Translations under genes and position numbers: made by a program | From: Candidatus Endonucleibacter sp. (ex Gigantidas childressi) | Lineage (GTDB): Bacteria; Pseudomonadota; Gammaproteobacteria; Pseudomonadales; Endozoicomonadaceae | DNA: 64,000 nucleotides | Direction of reading: 5' to 3' | Assembly (NCBI GenBank): GCA_030674875.1 | Contig: JASXSU010000002.1 | Location: 310,001 to 374,000, forward strand | The notes under the pieces: generated by a model | Told to the model about the DNA's origin: nothing | The model's database searches: none | What the model saw: only the letters and a program-made list of their open reading frames with translations | Shown here: positions 46,901-55,384 of the stretch, one piece after another | Layout of the letters: the number at the start of each line of letters is the position of its first letter | Numbering within the stretch: position 1 is the first letter of the stretch

Positions 46901-48701
46901 GTTTATGCGATTTAATCAGCTGATGAGAGCAATCATTAATTATTATATCACAAAGAATCTCCGGCTCTAGAGAGGACATTGACTCCAGAAGATGGTTAGC
47001 TGTAAGTTCTTCCTGCAGAGCTTTCACAGCCCATTTATTTTCTGTTTTAGCAAGGAATTTTTGCATATTCTTCTTTGTAAGCCCATGTATATCGTGTAAA
47101 TCACTGTCTGATAAGCATGAGGTCTGAGATATATGCTGCATTAATAATTCGTACGCTCGTTTTGGGTTTTTACGTACAAAGTAAAGAACATGACCCTTGG
47201 TAAAATGTTTGGCTACGGGCTGTAACGGAGTATCCCTTAGTCGGTCATGATGATCCTCTCGATCGACTAAATAATCATAAGCATCATCTAAGGTTATAAC
47301 ATCTTGCATCATGCCCCTTTGTCCATCCAGGAGCAAACCATTGATCAGCCCACCTGAGCTTTTTACCTCTAGAATATTTATTTTATCCGCCCCTGGCAAA
47401 TCAATGAACTTGCTAGTTAATGCGATTCTAAGAGGAATTTTTTCAAACATTGTTTCATATTTTTCTAGCTGAGATAAGAAAGAATAGAATGCCTCAGGAG
47501 TATTAGTCTTAACTGTCCTTAACTGGGATTTCAATGCGGCTAAGTGCTCAACTGCTTGCCTTTTCCTGTTTCCAAACATAATGCTTATAATCTTTGAAAA
47601 CCCTGTATGTATATCTGCTTCCAGCTCAACTATCCTAGCATCTAAAAGACTCAAAATACGCTCCGGACACTCTTGATACAGCAAGCCACATACCCCACCC
47701 TTAGAGAGATTATTAAATACCAGCAAAGGTATATGATTAGAATTTGCTGATTCCCTTAAATCGTTCATTGCACTATTGACATCACAAATGATTGATTGAT
47801 GGTCAACTACCCTCCTCTGCTCCAGACTAAGATCTTTAGTGCCTTCTGCCTCACTACTCCGGTTAAATCTTTTTAATGGTTTAACAAATGCGGTAATTAT
47901 TCTCTTTGTCTTAGATGGATTTTCTGCCTCAAAAAGATTACGCTTATTAATTAGATCTAGACTTCGATTTTCTAGACCGGGATAACTATTTCCTTTGACA
48001 TCACACAACTTTAAGCCTTGATAAAGATTGAAGTGATGAAGGTCAAGAGTTTTTCTTAAAGAGAAAACATTTAGCTTATCTTCAAAACGCTCCATATGAT
48101 CAACAAAATCTTTAGGATTCATATCGAATTCTTTAAACTCTAGCTCAAGCTCCTTGAATTCATCTTGATTAGGATTTCTGAATAATAGATTAGTCGCATA
48201 CGCTATAATTTTTGGTGCCAAATATTCTTTCAGCTTCTCCATCCTCAAGGAGCATAACGCTTTAAATTTTTCTTTATCTTCTTTGATAAGCTCATCCTGA
48301 ATATGTAGCTTATCTACCACCTGTGTGCTTAAGGCCCATTCCTGACAACTTTCCTCTAGGATCTGTTTGCTACTAAGCTTTGTCAGATTTGTAGCTGTTG
48401 TTGCAGAAGGAGCTTTGGTCAGCATCAAGTCTGGCTGCTCAAAATCATTCTGGCCGCTTACTGCGATCTTGCTCCTTATCTTCAAAGATGATGCAAATTT
48501 ATCTACCTCAGTCTTTTTCCCTCTTATTTTATTATACATACCTGAAAAAAAGCACTTTATTTCGTGCGCTACCTTAGTTCCTCTTCTGCGAAACTCTGGA
48601 TGAGGAGTCATTGCTTTTTTGAGACGACTAAACCCAAATGAAGAAGATTTGGCTCTTGTTGTTCCCTGACTATTCTTTTGTATAAATTTAGGAATAAGCA
48701 T
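43935..48701 (-). CDS. Very large protein of unknown function, possible host-directed effector
   Basis: The 1588-residue product has no domain I recognise. The first ~100 residues are basic (KNSQGTTRAKSSSFGFSRLKKAM, FFSGMYNKIRGKK), with no Sec signal. Residues about 100-950 are charged and helix-prone. Hydrophobic stretches lie at about 985-1015, 1060-1090, 1184-1226 (VLTVSVASLAIVVLGTG, then AIIPVALAVPQLALAVWGC) and 1234-1254. The end (about 1537-1588) is strongly acidic with two similar blocks, GDDDDEGEDKFFEAVEY and DDNNDDGDDDEFLDAID. Length, lack of signal peptide and a central hydrophobic region recall type III or IV secreted effectors or translocators, but this is only inference. It stands alone, is not decayed, and lies between conserved genes gdhB and pyrD. 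Confidence 0.72.
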   Translation of the reverse strand: MLIPKFIQKNSQGTTRAKSSSFGFSRLKKAMTPHPEFRRRGTKVAHEIKCFFSGMYNKIRGKKTEVDKFASSLKIRSKIAVSGQNDFEQPDLMLTKAPSATTATNLTKLSSKQILEESCQEWALSTQVVDKLHIQDELIKEDKEKFKALCSLRMEKLKEYLAPKIIAYATNLLFRNPNQDEFKELELEFKEFDMNPKDFVDHMERFEDKLNVFSLRKTLDLHHFNLYQGLKLCDVKGNSYPGLENRSLDLINKRNLFEAENPSKTKRIITAFVKPLKRFNRSSEAEGTKDLSLEQRRVVDHQSIICDVNSAMNDLRESANSNHIPLLVFNNLSKGGVCGLLYQECPERILSLLDARIVELEADIHTGFSKIISIMFGNRKRQAVEHLAALKSQLRTVKTNTPEAFYSFLSQLEKYETMFEKIPLRIALTSKFIDLPGADKINILEVKSSGGLINGLLLDGQRGMMQDVITLDDAYDYLVDREDHHDRLRDTPLQPVAKHFTKGHVLYFVRKNPKRAYELLMQHISQTSCLSDSDLHDIHGLTKKNMQKFLAKTENKWAVKALQEELTANHLLESMSSLEPEILCDIIINDCSHQLIKSHKPNVALQMEKILVIKNKLKNNDVWSQKQELEEFLSDPENKDLKHNVRLHLCTLYLDELADNIKSINPETADQRTLVQAIKTRKLFDELKGMVGDDPTIEGHFVSGSSDEKHYLKLKSELTWSFIVREQQAKKKTWYLGIPDKQHFIDVICKPSLLPSTETKLYKVTADYVEKLTVYNEDSEAVKDDMLQIQRTCHELFTLQQDKVQEDTIGFMENKHKQNTDAFLGTCVSNSLINIPADGDYTDGIKLLITINKRQNDIVFVKPKEGFVVAPLANTIDIIDTFVTLENRIEDLKHKDLLLTIGYNYKDELQKNITKRFTVIPKCLRFWDRSEQVTGVLNDGNASNISEQMQSQGAASTSCLEVVLGHVDTYQKAANCHPKFREMCSNAVSLSLISLRLAGCSIPLSVEAMILGCGGFLSVSFAAYPKQLTVKEFNEFSEGEKQAFRDIQFLTDSSSMLMVPVLGACAVKDAAFGGFVFGNLQAGATFCGLQKILSMVPRDKIQAVYAQVTGILPSASFQLSYVAGMFGNISKLHTGNLNLYLSGIKKWLATMLSPVVLRYKAITTAWKKRDINGWQPFMLEVGKVLTVSVASLAIVVLGTGIAVFTSGAIIPVALAVPQLALAVWGCCETINSLEQYGGLLGVLSGVQGYLNGTGTVYDGAMRRAFRVSTKSVMSSLMKSDCYKDYEEQEILREYYSTYSPEYYKCKKEQSSNEAAFTKWKALHDKAVETWIYSQRKELLQQSKVLYRNIQAFKCIDEELAAFDRNSNNQENVDRINKTLAQLGLKLRASTVNILELLLFFKGEMQSHLSLFFNIDELPETREVIELLLTQRMKEAYIGGQIKANSIEIGCSNKFEERAKKHFQHKIEGNVFSSLEQKVKNLMAHTVFKVFSKSKGNGLTSADARQQVELELERTAVDQHNLGIERLSNPDDLMRNKCSFVVGDDDDEGEDKFFEAVEYKNDKYSSAIGDDNNDDGDDDEFLDAIDHNT

Positions 48702-48895
48702 TATAACTTGACCCTGCTGAGGTTTTTCATATGAGCTAAATAGCTCGGATATTCATTTATATTAAATGTCTACACTAATTATCGGCACCAACTCCAAGAT
48801 CTTGAATATTTAAATAGAAGTGTATTTGTAGCGTTAATGATAAATGTCGTGTATAATGCCTTCGCAATAATTCTTATTATTTTCGAGGGTGTATC

Positions 48896-49933
48896 ATGTA
48901 CCAGCTTGCCCGAAACTTATTATTTCGACTATCGGCAGAAGCAGCGCACGATTTAGCTCTTGATGTGATTGCTGCAGGCGAAAAGCTAGGTTTGACCAGG
49001 TTTCTTTCACCTAACGTGCCTTCTCGGCCCCGTAAAGTTATGGGGCTAGTATTTGACAACCCTATTGGGCTTGCTGCTGGGCTAGACAAAAATGCAGACT
49101 GCATTAACGGTCTGGGTCAATTGGGTTTTGGCTTTATTGAGCTGGGAACAGTTACTCCAAGACCTCAGCCGGGACACCCAAAGCCTAGGATGTTCAGGTT
49201 AGTAGAAAAACAAGCAATAATTAATCGAATGGGATTTAACAACCTTGGTATTGACCACCTCATTAAGAATGTTCGCAGGAGTCGATACCAAGGTGTTATT
49301 GGTATCAATATAGGGAAGAATTTTGATACCCCAATTGAAAATGCGGTAGATGATTATCTTATTTGCTTGCGCAAGGCGTATCCTTACACAGGTTATATTG
49401 CCATCAATCTATCTTCTCCTAACACCCCTGACTTGAGAAAGCTGCAATTTGGAGATACCCTAAAAAACTTGTTAAATTCTATAAAAAACGAACAATCCCT
49501 ACTTGAAAACCAGTATGGTCGTAAAGTACCCGTTGCAGTTAAAATCTCACCAGACCTGACTGACAAGGAAGTCGTAGAAATTGCGATGGTATTGGTATCC
49601 CATGACATTGACGGTGTTATTGCTACTAACACCACTATAGCAAGGGATGCTGTCAAAGGTTTAAAGCATGAGGAGGAGCAAGGAGGATTAAGTGGCACTC
49701 CGTTGGCCGGGCGATCTACTGAAGTTATTAAAATTCTGGCCAATGAGCTGTCAGGCAAACTACCAGTGATTGGTGTTGGTGGAATCAACAGTGCGTCAGA
49801 TTCGATGGAAAAGATCAAAGCTGGAGCGAGTTTGATACAGATATATTCCGGTTTTATATACAAGGGACCTCAGTTAATAAGAGATGCCGCGGAAGGTGTT
49901 TATTCCTGCGAGAAGGATACCCATTCTACATGA
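48896..49933 (+). CDS. pyrD: Dihydroorotate dehydrogenase (quinone)
   Basis: PyrD oxidises dihydroorotate to orotate in pyrimidine synthesis and passes electrons to the quinone pool at the inner membrane. The class 2 N-terminal helix MYQLARNLLFRLSAEAAHDLAL is present. FMN and substrate motifs include GLAAGLDKNADC, GFGFIELGTVTPRPQPGHPKPRMFR, NRMGFNN, INLSSPNTPDLR (catalytic serine region) and VIGVGGI. ATG 48896 has GAGGG about 7 bases upstream. The protein has 345 residues, slightly longer than usual (336); the last residues fall in a palindromic-element end. An intrinsic terminator follows. Confidence 0.96.
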   Translation: MYQLARNLLFRLSAEAAHDLALDVIAAGEKLGLTRFLSPNVPSRPRKVMGLVFDNPIGLAAGLDKNADCINGLGQLGFGFIELGTVTPRPQPGHPKPRMFRLVEKQAIINRMGFNNLGIDHLIKNVRRSRYQGVIGINIGKNFDTPIENAVDDYLICLRKAYPYTGYIAINLSSPNTPDLRKLQFGDTLKNLLNSIKNEQSLLENQYGRKVPVAVKISPDLTDKEVVEIAMVLVSHDIDGVIATNTTIARDAVKGLKHEEEQGGLSGTPLAGRSTEVIKILANELSGKLPVIGVGGINSASDSMEKIKAGASLIQIYSGFIYKGPQLIRDAAEGVYSCEKDTHST

Positions 49934-49975
49934 AGGTGTTACCTGCCTACTTTTAGGCTCGGAGCTTATCATGTT
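49918..49975. repeat. Palindromic-element left end overlapping the pyrD stop
   Basis: GATACCCATTCTACATGAAGGTGTTACC resembles the left end of the dispersed family; the pyrD stop codon TGA lies inside it. Only the left part is recognisable. Confidence 0.5.
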
Positions 49976-50016
49976 TGTGATTAGCGCCCACGATGGACGA
50001 GTATAGGTATGTAACG

Positions 50017-50046
50017 AGACCCCAAAGAGGATAGGGGTCTTTAATT
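50017..50046. terminator. Intrinsic terminator shared by pyrD and rmf
   Basis: AGACCCC and GGGGTCT form a 7-bp stem around a 10-nt A/G-rich loop, followed by TTTAATT on the plus strand. It lies between the convergent pyrD (plus) and rmf (minus) stop codons. Confidence 0.65.
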
Positions 50047-50054
50047 CTGAGCGC

Positions 50055-50267
50055 CTATAAGTGAATGTGCTGAGTCATTCGCTGGACGCCGGATACACCG
50101 ATCATGCCATCCCAGTTATCACACCTACCTTCACGCCAACCCGTGAGCCACGACTGGCGAAGAAGAGGACTCTCATGAGGACAAATATTTTTGGAGCGTC
50201 CAGAAACTCCGGTTTGGTAACCTTTGGTATAAGCTCTATCAGTTTTATCTCTCTTTTGTTTTTTCAT
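50055..50267 (-). CDS. rmf: Ribosome modulation factor
   Basis: The 70-residue basic protein begins MKKQKRDKTDRAYTKGYQTG and contains VSGRSKNICPHE and SWLTGWREGR, the Rmf signature. Rmf binds the 30S subunit in stationary phase and drives formation of inactive 100S ribosome dimers. Compared with E. coli Rmf (55 residues) it has the longer C-terminus seen in pseudomonads. AAGGAG lies 8 bases before ATG 50267. The convergent pyrD-rmf pair is conserved in Pseudomonas and relatives. Confidence 0.95.
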   Translation of the reverse strand: MKKQKRDKTDRAYTKGYQTGVSGRSKNICPHESPLLRQSWLTGWREGRCDNWDGMIGVSGVQRMTQHIHL

Positions 50268-50295
50268 AACAAGTTCTCCTTGTACTAGCCTATCG

Positions 50296-50325
50296 ATTGT
50301 AGCTCCGATGCGTTTGAGCAGTCAG
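50296..50325 (-). promoter_or_regulatory. Possible rmf promoter
   Basis: On the minus strand CTGACT (50325-50320) and TACAAT (50301-50296) are spaced 18 bases apart, about 30 bp upstream of the rmf start. The -35 is weak, as expected for a gene that in E. coli needs stationary-phase activation. Confidence 0.35.
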
Positions 50326-51230
50326 AGCACTAACACCAAATTAGGCGACGCTATAACAGAAACAAATCTATATATATTTTATATATAATACTAGCATGGA
50401 CGTCGATCATTTTTTCAATAAAGCCTTTACCTTACATGACACAGCACCGATAACTTATTGATTTATAAGTAATTTTACGAAATGCAGTCATGAAAAATAT
50501 TTTTTACACAATCACAAACCTTTGTTTACGCAGAATATATTGGTCTCCACATACCCAGATATCACAGAAGGCGCGATGCTGCTGACTGCTTTATTTTGAC
50601 CTTCAACGTAACGGATGTATGTGAATGCGTCTACCCTCTGGACTCACCAGAACAAAATACACCACTATTACCATTGACTTGTACATATACAATACTTGAT
50701 AGTCATACTCATAATCTTTAGAAGTGAGGTGGAACTGCCTACACCCTCACCTCGTCAAGGAAAATGAGTACAAAAAAGACAAAGGAAAACAGCTATACAG
50801 CCTGAGTATTCTAAAATATGGATAGAAGGCCGGTAGGTAACGTATTTAAAAGCGTTAGACCAACTACCATTGCAGGCGTAAGGTTACTACTCCCCCAGGA
50901 AGGCTTTGCCCTGTAAATCAAGCACAACAAACTGAAGCCTACGACTCCCAATGGCATCTGACTGAGTGCAAACACTCATGAATAACCTCCAAAATGCTCA
51001 GTAATGATTCTGCTTAAGGAGGTAGCCACTAAACTAATAAAAATCTTTAATGAAATAGACAAAGATGACAAGAAAACAAATAAAAATAATCGGAAAAATA
51101 TTAGATGCTATAACTGAGAGGAACAAAAAGTGAGAGAGTATTAATAATCAGAACTACCTGCAATAAATACTTTCAAAAAACATGGCTACGATTCCTTTGA
51201 TGGAAAAGTAGAACTGTATGAAGTTGCGCT
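50326..51230. other. Non-coding stretch upstream of rmf
   Basis: About 900 bp with no supported gene. An AT tract (50371-50395, mostly alternating TA) lies upstream of rmf. At about 50655-50780 there are decayed palindromic-element blocks (CACTATTACCATTGACTTG to CCTCGTCAAGGAAAATGAGTA). The remainder shows no motif. Confidence 0.45.
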
Positions 51231-52025
51231 TATACCCACCCCCACTTGAATGTGTGATGGTATATATACATATCCGCTAAATTGGTACAAGAACTTGTAT
51301 AGTATAGAATGTGGATCTCAACGCATTTCATTTAATATTCAGCGGAAGAAACTACTTAAACATAGCTATATAACGATTAATTCTGATGGGGTGTTGATAA
51401 AAACAAACAACACCACATCTATTAAAGATATAAAAGATATGGTTAAGCAGAAGTCTGCATGGATAAACAAAAAACTGAAATTATTCAAATCAATTTCAGC
51501 AAACAAAAACATAACAAATGGCTCAAGGCTATATTATATGGGGGAAAGCTATTACGTGAATATAATGAACAATAAAACCACCAAGATAATAACCATAAAC
51601 TTCACTTATACACAATTTGACATTACTACTCCATTAAACTATTCAACAAAGGCTATGAATAACGCCATTGGAAAATTTTACAAACAAGAAGCAATAAACA
51701 AAATCACACCACTTGCAGAAAAGTGGGCTAAATCAATGGAAGTAGAACCTGCACATATCAGCTTTAGATATGCAAGAAAGAGATGGGGAAGCTGTAGCTC
51801 AACCAACCGCATTTCCTTTAATTACCAGCTTGCAAAACTACCATTAGAGCTTATTGAATATATAGTTGTGCACGAATTAGCTCACATTACTTTTCATAAT
51901 CACTCTAAAAACTTTTGGAAATTAGTTCATAATTATCTGCCAGATTATAAAATCAAAGAGGAAAAGATCAGAGCATTTGAAAAACTTCTTTAAAGCCCTT
52001 AGCACCTTCAAGGGGAATGGGTATA
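51231..52025. mobile_element. Metallopeptidase gene bracketed by palindromic-element ends
   Basis: The left boundary TATACCCACCCCCACTTGAATGTGTGATGG and the right boundary CACCTTCAAGGGGAATGGGTATA (given here in short pieces: TATACCCACC at 51231 and GGGAATGGGTATA ending at 52025) are the two ends of the dispersed element, in correct inverted orientation. Between them, instead of the usual 20-80 bp core, lies the whole YgjP-like gene. The gene's ATG is inside the left end. Confidence 0.65.
51250..51993 (+). CDS. YgjP-like M48-type metallopeptidase
   Basis: The 247-residue protein belongs to the YgjP/DUF45 family of SprT-like metal-dependent hydrolases. The zinc site is VVHELAHITFHNHSKNFW (His208, Glu209, His212, His218) and the conserved RWGSCSS lies at 178-184. 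The N-terminal strand-rich part (SQRISFNIQRKKLLKHSYITINSDGVLIK) is also typical. Substrates of the family are unknown; some members accompany type I restriction systems, but none is encoded here. Codon use is very AT-rich, more so than in backbone genes by eye. The only good start, ATG 51250, lies in the palindromic-element left end, so the true N-terminus may have been replaced. It is probably an acquired gene. Confidence 0.87.
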   Translation: MCDGIYTYPLNWYKNLYSIECGSQRISFNIQRKKLLKHSYITINSDGVLIKTNNTTSIKDIKDMVKQKSAWINKKLKLFKSISANKNITNGSRLYYMGESYYVNIMNNKTTKIITINFTYTQFDITTPLNYSTKAMNNAIGKFYKQEAINKITPLAEKWAKSMEVEPAHISFRYARKRWGSCSSTNRISFNYQLAKLPLELIEYIVVHELAHITFHNHSKNFWKLVHNYLPDYKIKEEKIRAFEKLL

Positions 52026-52254
52026 AAATCAAGAACAGTCCGTATTATTGAAGCAATGCAGTACCGCCTCAACAAGAACAAAGACAGATTTTCTTATTTT
52101 AGCATTAAAAACTTTAGACTAAAGCAATCATTCTTTAACAGTCATATCGGCGCCTTAAATCATCCTATGACAACTGTAGCGTACCTATGAAAACATACAG
52201 CAAACAATACAGTAATGCCAGTATATCCTCATACTGCAAGAACCTGTTTCTTTG
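52026..52254. other. Non-coding stretch
   Basis: No gene supported. AT-rich; an 18-base match to the ankyrin gene (TTCTTTAACAGTCATATC at about 52132 and 52827) may be chance or a trace of a lost copy. Confidence 0.4.
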
Positions 52255-52455
52255 CATTATCACTGATACCTACTTACCCTGCGATTTCTTTCTGCATGTA
52301 GTCTGTTCCAAGAAGAGCCTCAATCTGATACCGTTATCCTTAAGTCAGCTGCTTGTATTGCCTGATTTGAGTACTCATTCTTGGCTTCCATTTTTAGTGT
52401 GATAGCTACAAATATACCGGCAGCTGGCTCACCTATAAAATTTTAGTCAATTGAC
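52255..52455 (-). pseudogene. IS30 type A remnant (left part)
   Basis: On the minus strand this contains the leader and first ~45 codons of the type A transposase (MSTQIRQYKQLT..), with mutations, matching 16760-16955. The outer inverted repeat is interrupted (CAATTG then ACTTAAG), and the ankyrin gene's stop codon lies at its edge. Confidence 0.8.
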
Positions 52456-55127
52456 TTAAGATATAAACCCCAGAAGAGATCACCAATCGTGTTTGGAATT
52501 ATATCTACGCTCGGCCTCACCTCCCACGAATACGATTTTCTGCGTATTTTCATCAAGTTATTGGACTTTACAAACACGATAGCATCATAGAGTTCACCAG
52601 CAACTCCAAGGTGGTTTGCTGCATCTGCTACCAATATTGAGTTTATCACTTCATCATTTTCTTCTATTATGTGATTTCCCATAATCAACCTTTCTTGCAC
52701 ATCAAAGTCCAGTTTGCTAGAGAGCACTGCATTGATAATTAAAGTAATCAACTCACTAACTCCAGCATAAGCCGTCACAGTTATTACAGGCTGACCACCC
52801 CACGATTTAGCATCAAACAATTCTTCTTTAACAGTCATATCTGTGATGCTGTTTATGGCCTTAAGTAATTCTGTGACAATTTCAACGTCTCTAGTAGCGC
52901 ATGCTTGAGCCAATGCAGTTACACCATCATATCGACTCGCTGCAAGAAACTCTTTTTTTGCATCCAGGCCAATATTATCATTGCAAACCCACTTAAGTAG
53001 TAGAGTGACAAGTTCCCTGTTTCCAGCTCCACACGCTATAAAAAGCGCCGTTCTACCAGTGCTATCCTCTTTCGCAGTAACAAGTGCTGCTTTAACAGTT
53101 TGATCCCATTCAAGCTTTTCTCCCCCACCCAATTCACAATCAATCTTGTGTGCTTCCTCGAATAGTAGGGCAACCGTTTCTGTGGTTCCGTAAAGACATG
53201 CTGATATTATTGGAGCTGTATCAAGCACCAAATCCGTAAGCAATTTCGCTCTAGCAGTTGGACTCAATTGGAGATCGTGCGCTCCATCCAACAATGTTTT
53301 AAGCATAAAATTATCGCATGTTTGAATTAGTAACGACTTATTATCCGGCGCCATCAAACTTTCCCTTACACTAGACCTTAGGTTACTGCAACATATTGTA
53401 TCAATACATGCGGCAACTGCTTCATGGCGTCCGAAACGAACTGATTGCAGCAATGCAGAGAAGCCTTTTGCGTTTATTCCTGCAATTAATTGTTCTCTTA
53501 TTTCTGTATCAACATCATTAAGGTCAAATGGAATTCCTGAATGTCCATAATGACCAAATACGGATAATAGACATGTGAGTTCTGGGCTCGGGCCAGCCAT
53601 ACATACTACGCTACAATCATCTCGTGATGTTTTCGTATCAGGACTAAGCAGGCAGCACACTTTATTCGGCCCTTGAAAGTACCGCTCACGATCTTCAATA
53701 CTCCAAAAGTGTTCAGCAGTAAGGTATTTTAGATGATGCTCATTATTAACAATTACTTCTAGATGTCGGCATGTGTCATAAGGATCATAATAATAAATAA
53801 TAATATTATTTTCTTGGTTTCTTTTAATGCGTAGAGCCATTACATCGTAATTTGAGCCAAGAAAGTATTTCTTTTCTTGACCCTTGTTAAGCTTTGCTGC
53901 CTCATGGAGAAGGACCTGATGAAATTGATTAATTTCGAAATAAATAGCTTCTGACGAAAGCTCACTCATCACTTTCAATTTTATGAAATCACATCTATTA
54001 ATATCTAAGCATTCTAGAATACTATCTTCCGAATTAACATCATCATAATTAAGTTCTTCTAAATTTAGCCACCATTCACATAGGTGGCCAGATTGGATTT
54101 TAAGCGTCTCATCGGAACCAGGACAAATCTTTGAGCAAAAGTTATATTCTTGACCTTCAGATTTATATGATACACCAAAAATATTCGACTCATTATAACC
54201 ACATCCATCAATAGCACTCACAGAAAAACTGTTCTCTGATAGTTGCTCTAACCCCTGTATTCCTTCCTCAACTTCTGATGCATTTTGAAGATCTCTACTT
54301 GATATAACGTTACTACTTATACCAAATAGATTTCTTACTGTTTTTTTGAATACTGACCCACTACCATAAATAAATGATACAACTTTTAGTGACATATCTT
54401 TTAATTCACCCAATACAACAGAGGCTTTGTTCCATAACTTACTACCAACGGATAATTTAGACTCATCTAGATTAAAAGGTTTTTCCTCATTTAAATCATA
54501 TGCGTTCATAGGTTTGTTATTAATCTTTTGCATATTTGGGTATTCGAGAAGAGATAATGCACGTCCTGTGCTATTAAAACTTTCTATTGTTCTCTGAATA
54601 ATGCTTTCCCATTCAGGCAATTCTATTGCGTCTTCATCAAAAAGATCACGCTCCGCATCACTGCTCTCAGTAGAACACGGACGTAATAGTTCAATTACCG
54701 TGTAACATAAAATATAATGGAAGTTTACATGATCTCTAAGGCCAAAAATCTTGTCCGCTACCTTTTGATTTTCCAAAGTATTATTCAGTAAGTCTCGGAA
54801 TTCCTGCTCATCGATAGTCTCTATGTTCGTTTTCAGTTTAGCATCCTGTTGTTGAGATAATTGTGGCAACCAGGATTCAGGAATAGAGCTTTTGTTAGAA
54901 ATGATATCATCTAATAGGCTATCTAGCTTTGGAAGATCACAAGGACCATAATTATTTAAACAAGGATCGGTATTGGATCGAGCAAGACTAATCAATTCAG
55001 AGAGTACTCCCCTTTGTTCATCTACTTCAAAGTTAGCAATCTGCTCAACTATGGCGCCCAATGAAGAAATGCTTGAACCACTTACAAGTATTCCAAGTGT
55101 CACAATAAGCAATCGCAGTTTTTTCAT
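52443..55127 (-). CDS. Large secreted ankyrin-repeat protein, possible ShET2/EspL-like domain
   Basis: The 894-residue protein has a Sec signal peptide (MKKLRLLIVTLGILVSGSSIS). Residues about 550-860 are ankyrin-like repeats (GFSALLQSVRFGRHEAVAACI, GRTALFIACGAGNRELVTLLLK, GVTALAQACATRDVEIVTELL). Residues about 300-460 include CGYNESNIFGVSY, NFCSKIC, a helix FHQVLLHEAAKLNKGQEKKYFLG, then SNYDVMALRIKRN and IIIYYYDPYDTCRHLEV. This order and the ankyrin tail recall the ShET2/EspL effector family (cysteine protease), in which a His would be expected where Tyr427/Asp428 stand and an Asp at Asp448. The family assignment is tentative. It starts at ATG 55127 (AGAGAT upstream is weak) and stands between IS30 remnants. 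Confidence 0.75.
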   Translation of the reverse strand: MKKLRLLIVTLGILVSGSSISSLGAIVEQIANFEVDEQRGVLSELISLARSNTDPCLNNYGPCDLPKLDSLLDDIISNKSSIPESWLPQLSQQQDAKLKTNIETIDEQEFRDLLNNTLENQKVADKIFGLRDHVNFHYILCYTVIELLRPCSTESSDAERDLFDEDAIELPEWESIIQRTIESFNSTGRALSLLEYPNMQKINNKPMNAYDLNEEKPFNLDESKLSVGSKLWNKASVVLGELKDMSLKVVSFIYGSGSVFKKTVRNLFGISSNVISSRDLQNASEVEEGIQGLEQLSENSFSVSAIDGCGYNESNIFGVSYKSEGQEYNFCSKICPGSDETLKIQSGHLCEWWLNLEELNYDDVNSEDSILECLDINRCDFIKLKVMSELSSEAIYFEINQFHQVLLHEAAKLNKGQEKKYFLGSNYDVMALRIKRNQENNIIIYYYDPYDTCRHLEVIVNNEHHLKYLTAEHFWSIEDRERYFQGPNKVCCLLSPDTKTSRDDCSVVCMAGPSPELTCLLSVFGHYGHSGIPFDLNDVDTEIREQLIAGINAKGFSALLQSVRFGRHEAVAACIDTICCSNLRSSVRESLMAPDNKSLLIQTCDNFMLKTLLDGAHDLQLSPTARAKLLTDLVLDTAPIISACLYGTTETVALLFEEAHKIDCELGGGEKLEWDQTVKAALVTAKEDSTGRTALFIACGAGNRELVTLLLKWVCNDNIGLDAKKEFLAASRYDGVTALAQACATRDVEIVTELLKAINSITDMTVKEELFDAKSWGGQPVITVTAYAGVSELITLIINAVLSSKLDFDVQERLIMGNHIIEENDEVINSILVADAANHLGVAGELYDAIVFVKSNNLMKIRRKSYSWEVRPSVDIIPNTIGDLFWGLYLKSID

Positions 55128-55384
55128 AATATCTCTCAGATGATAAGCACAAAAGAAGCACTCTTAACCAAAGAAACTCAATATGATCAAGGTAATTCAA
55201 TCTTTTCTCAGCCGTACGTTAATTAAATGTTTAAGTCTAGTTACGTTCATTTTTAAGTAAACTGTGAATCTCAGCGACTGAGTATAGCAGCAATTCACTA
55301 AAGCCACTAAGAAAAATACAGCACAATATTTATCTATCAAGTGAGTCATAAATGATCAGAAATTTCCGTTTCAAGTTACGCTGT
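55128..55384. other. Upstream region of the ankyrin gene
   Basis: AT-rich, no gene. It should hold the promoter of the large ankyrin gene; nothing specific is recognisable. Confidence 0.4.

Noticed and set aside
51250-51993. Possible link of the YgjP-like protein to a restriction-modification system
   Set aside because: No hsdR, hsdM or hsdS genes or other defence genes are encoded in the window.
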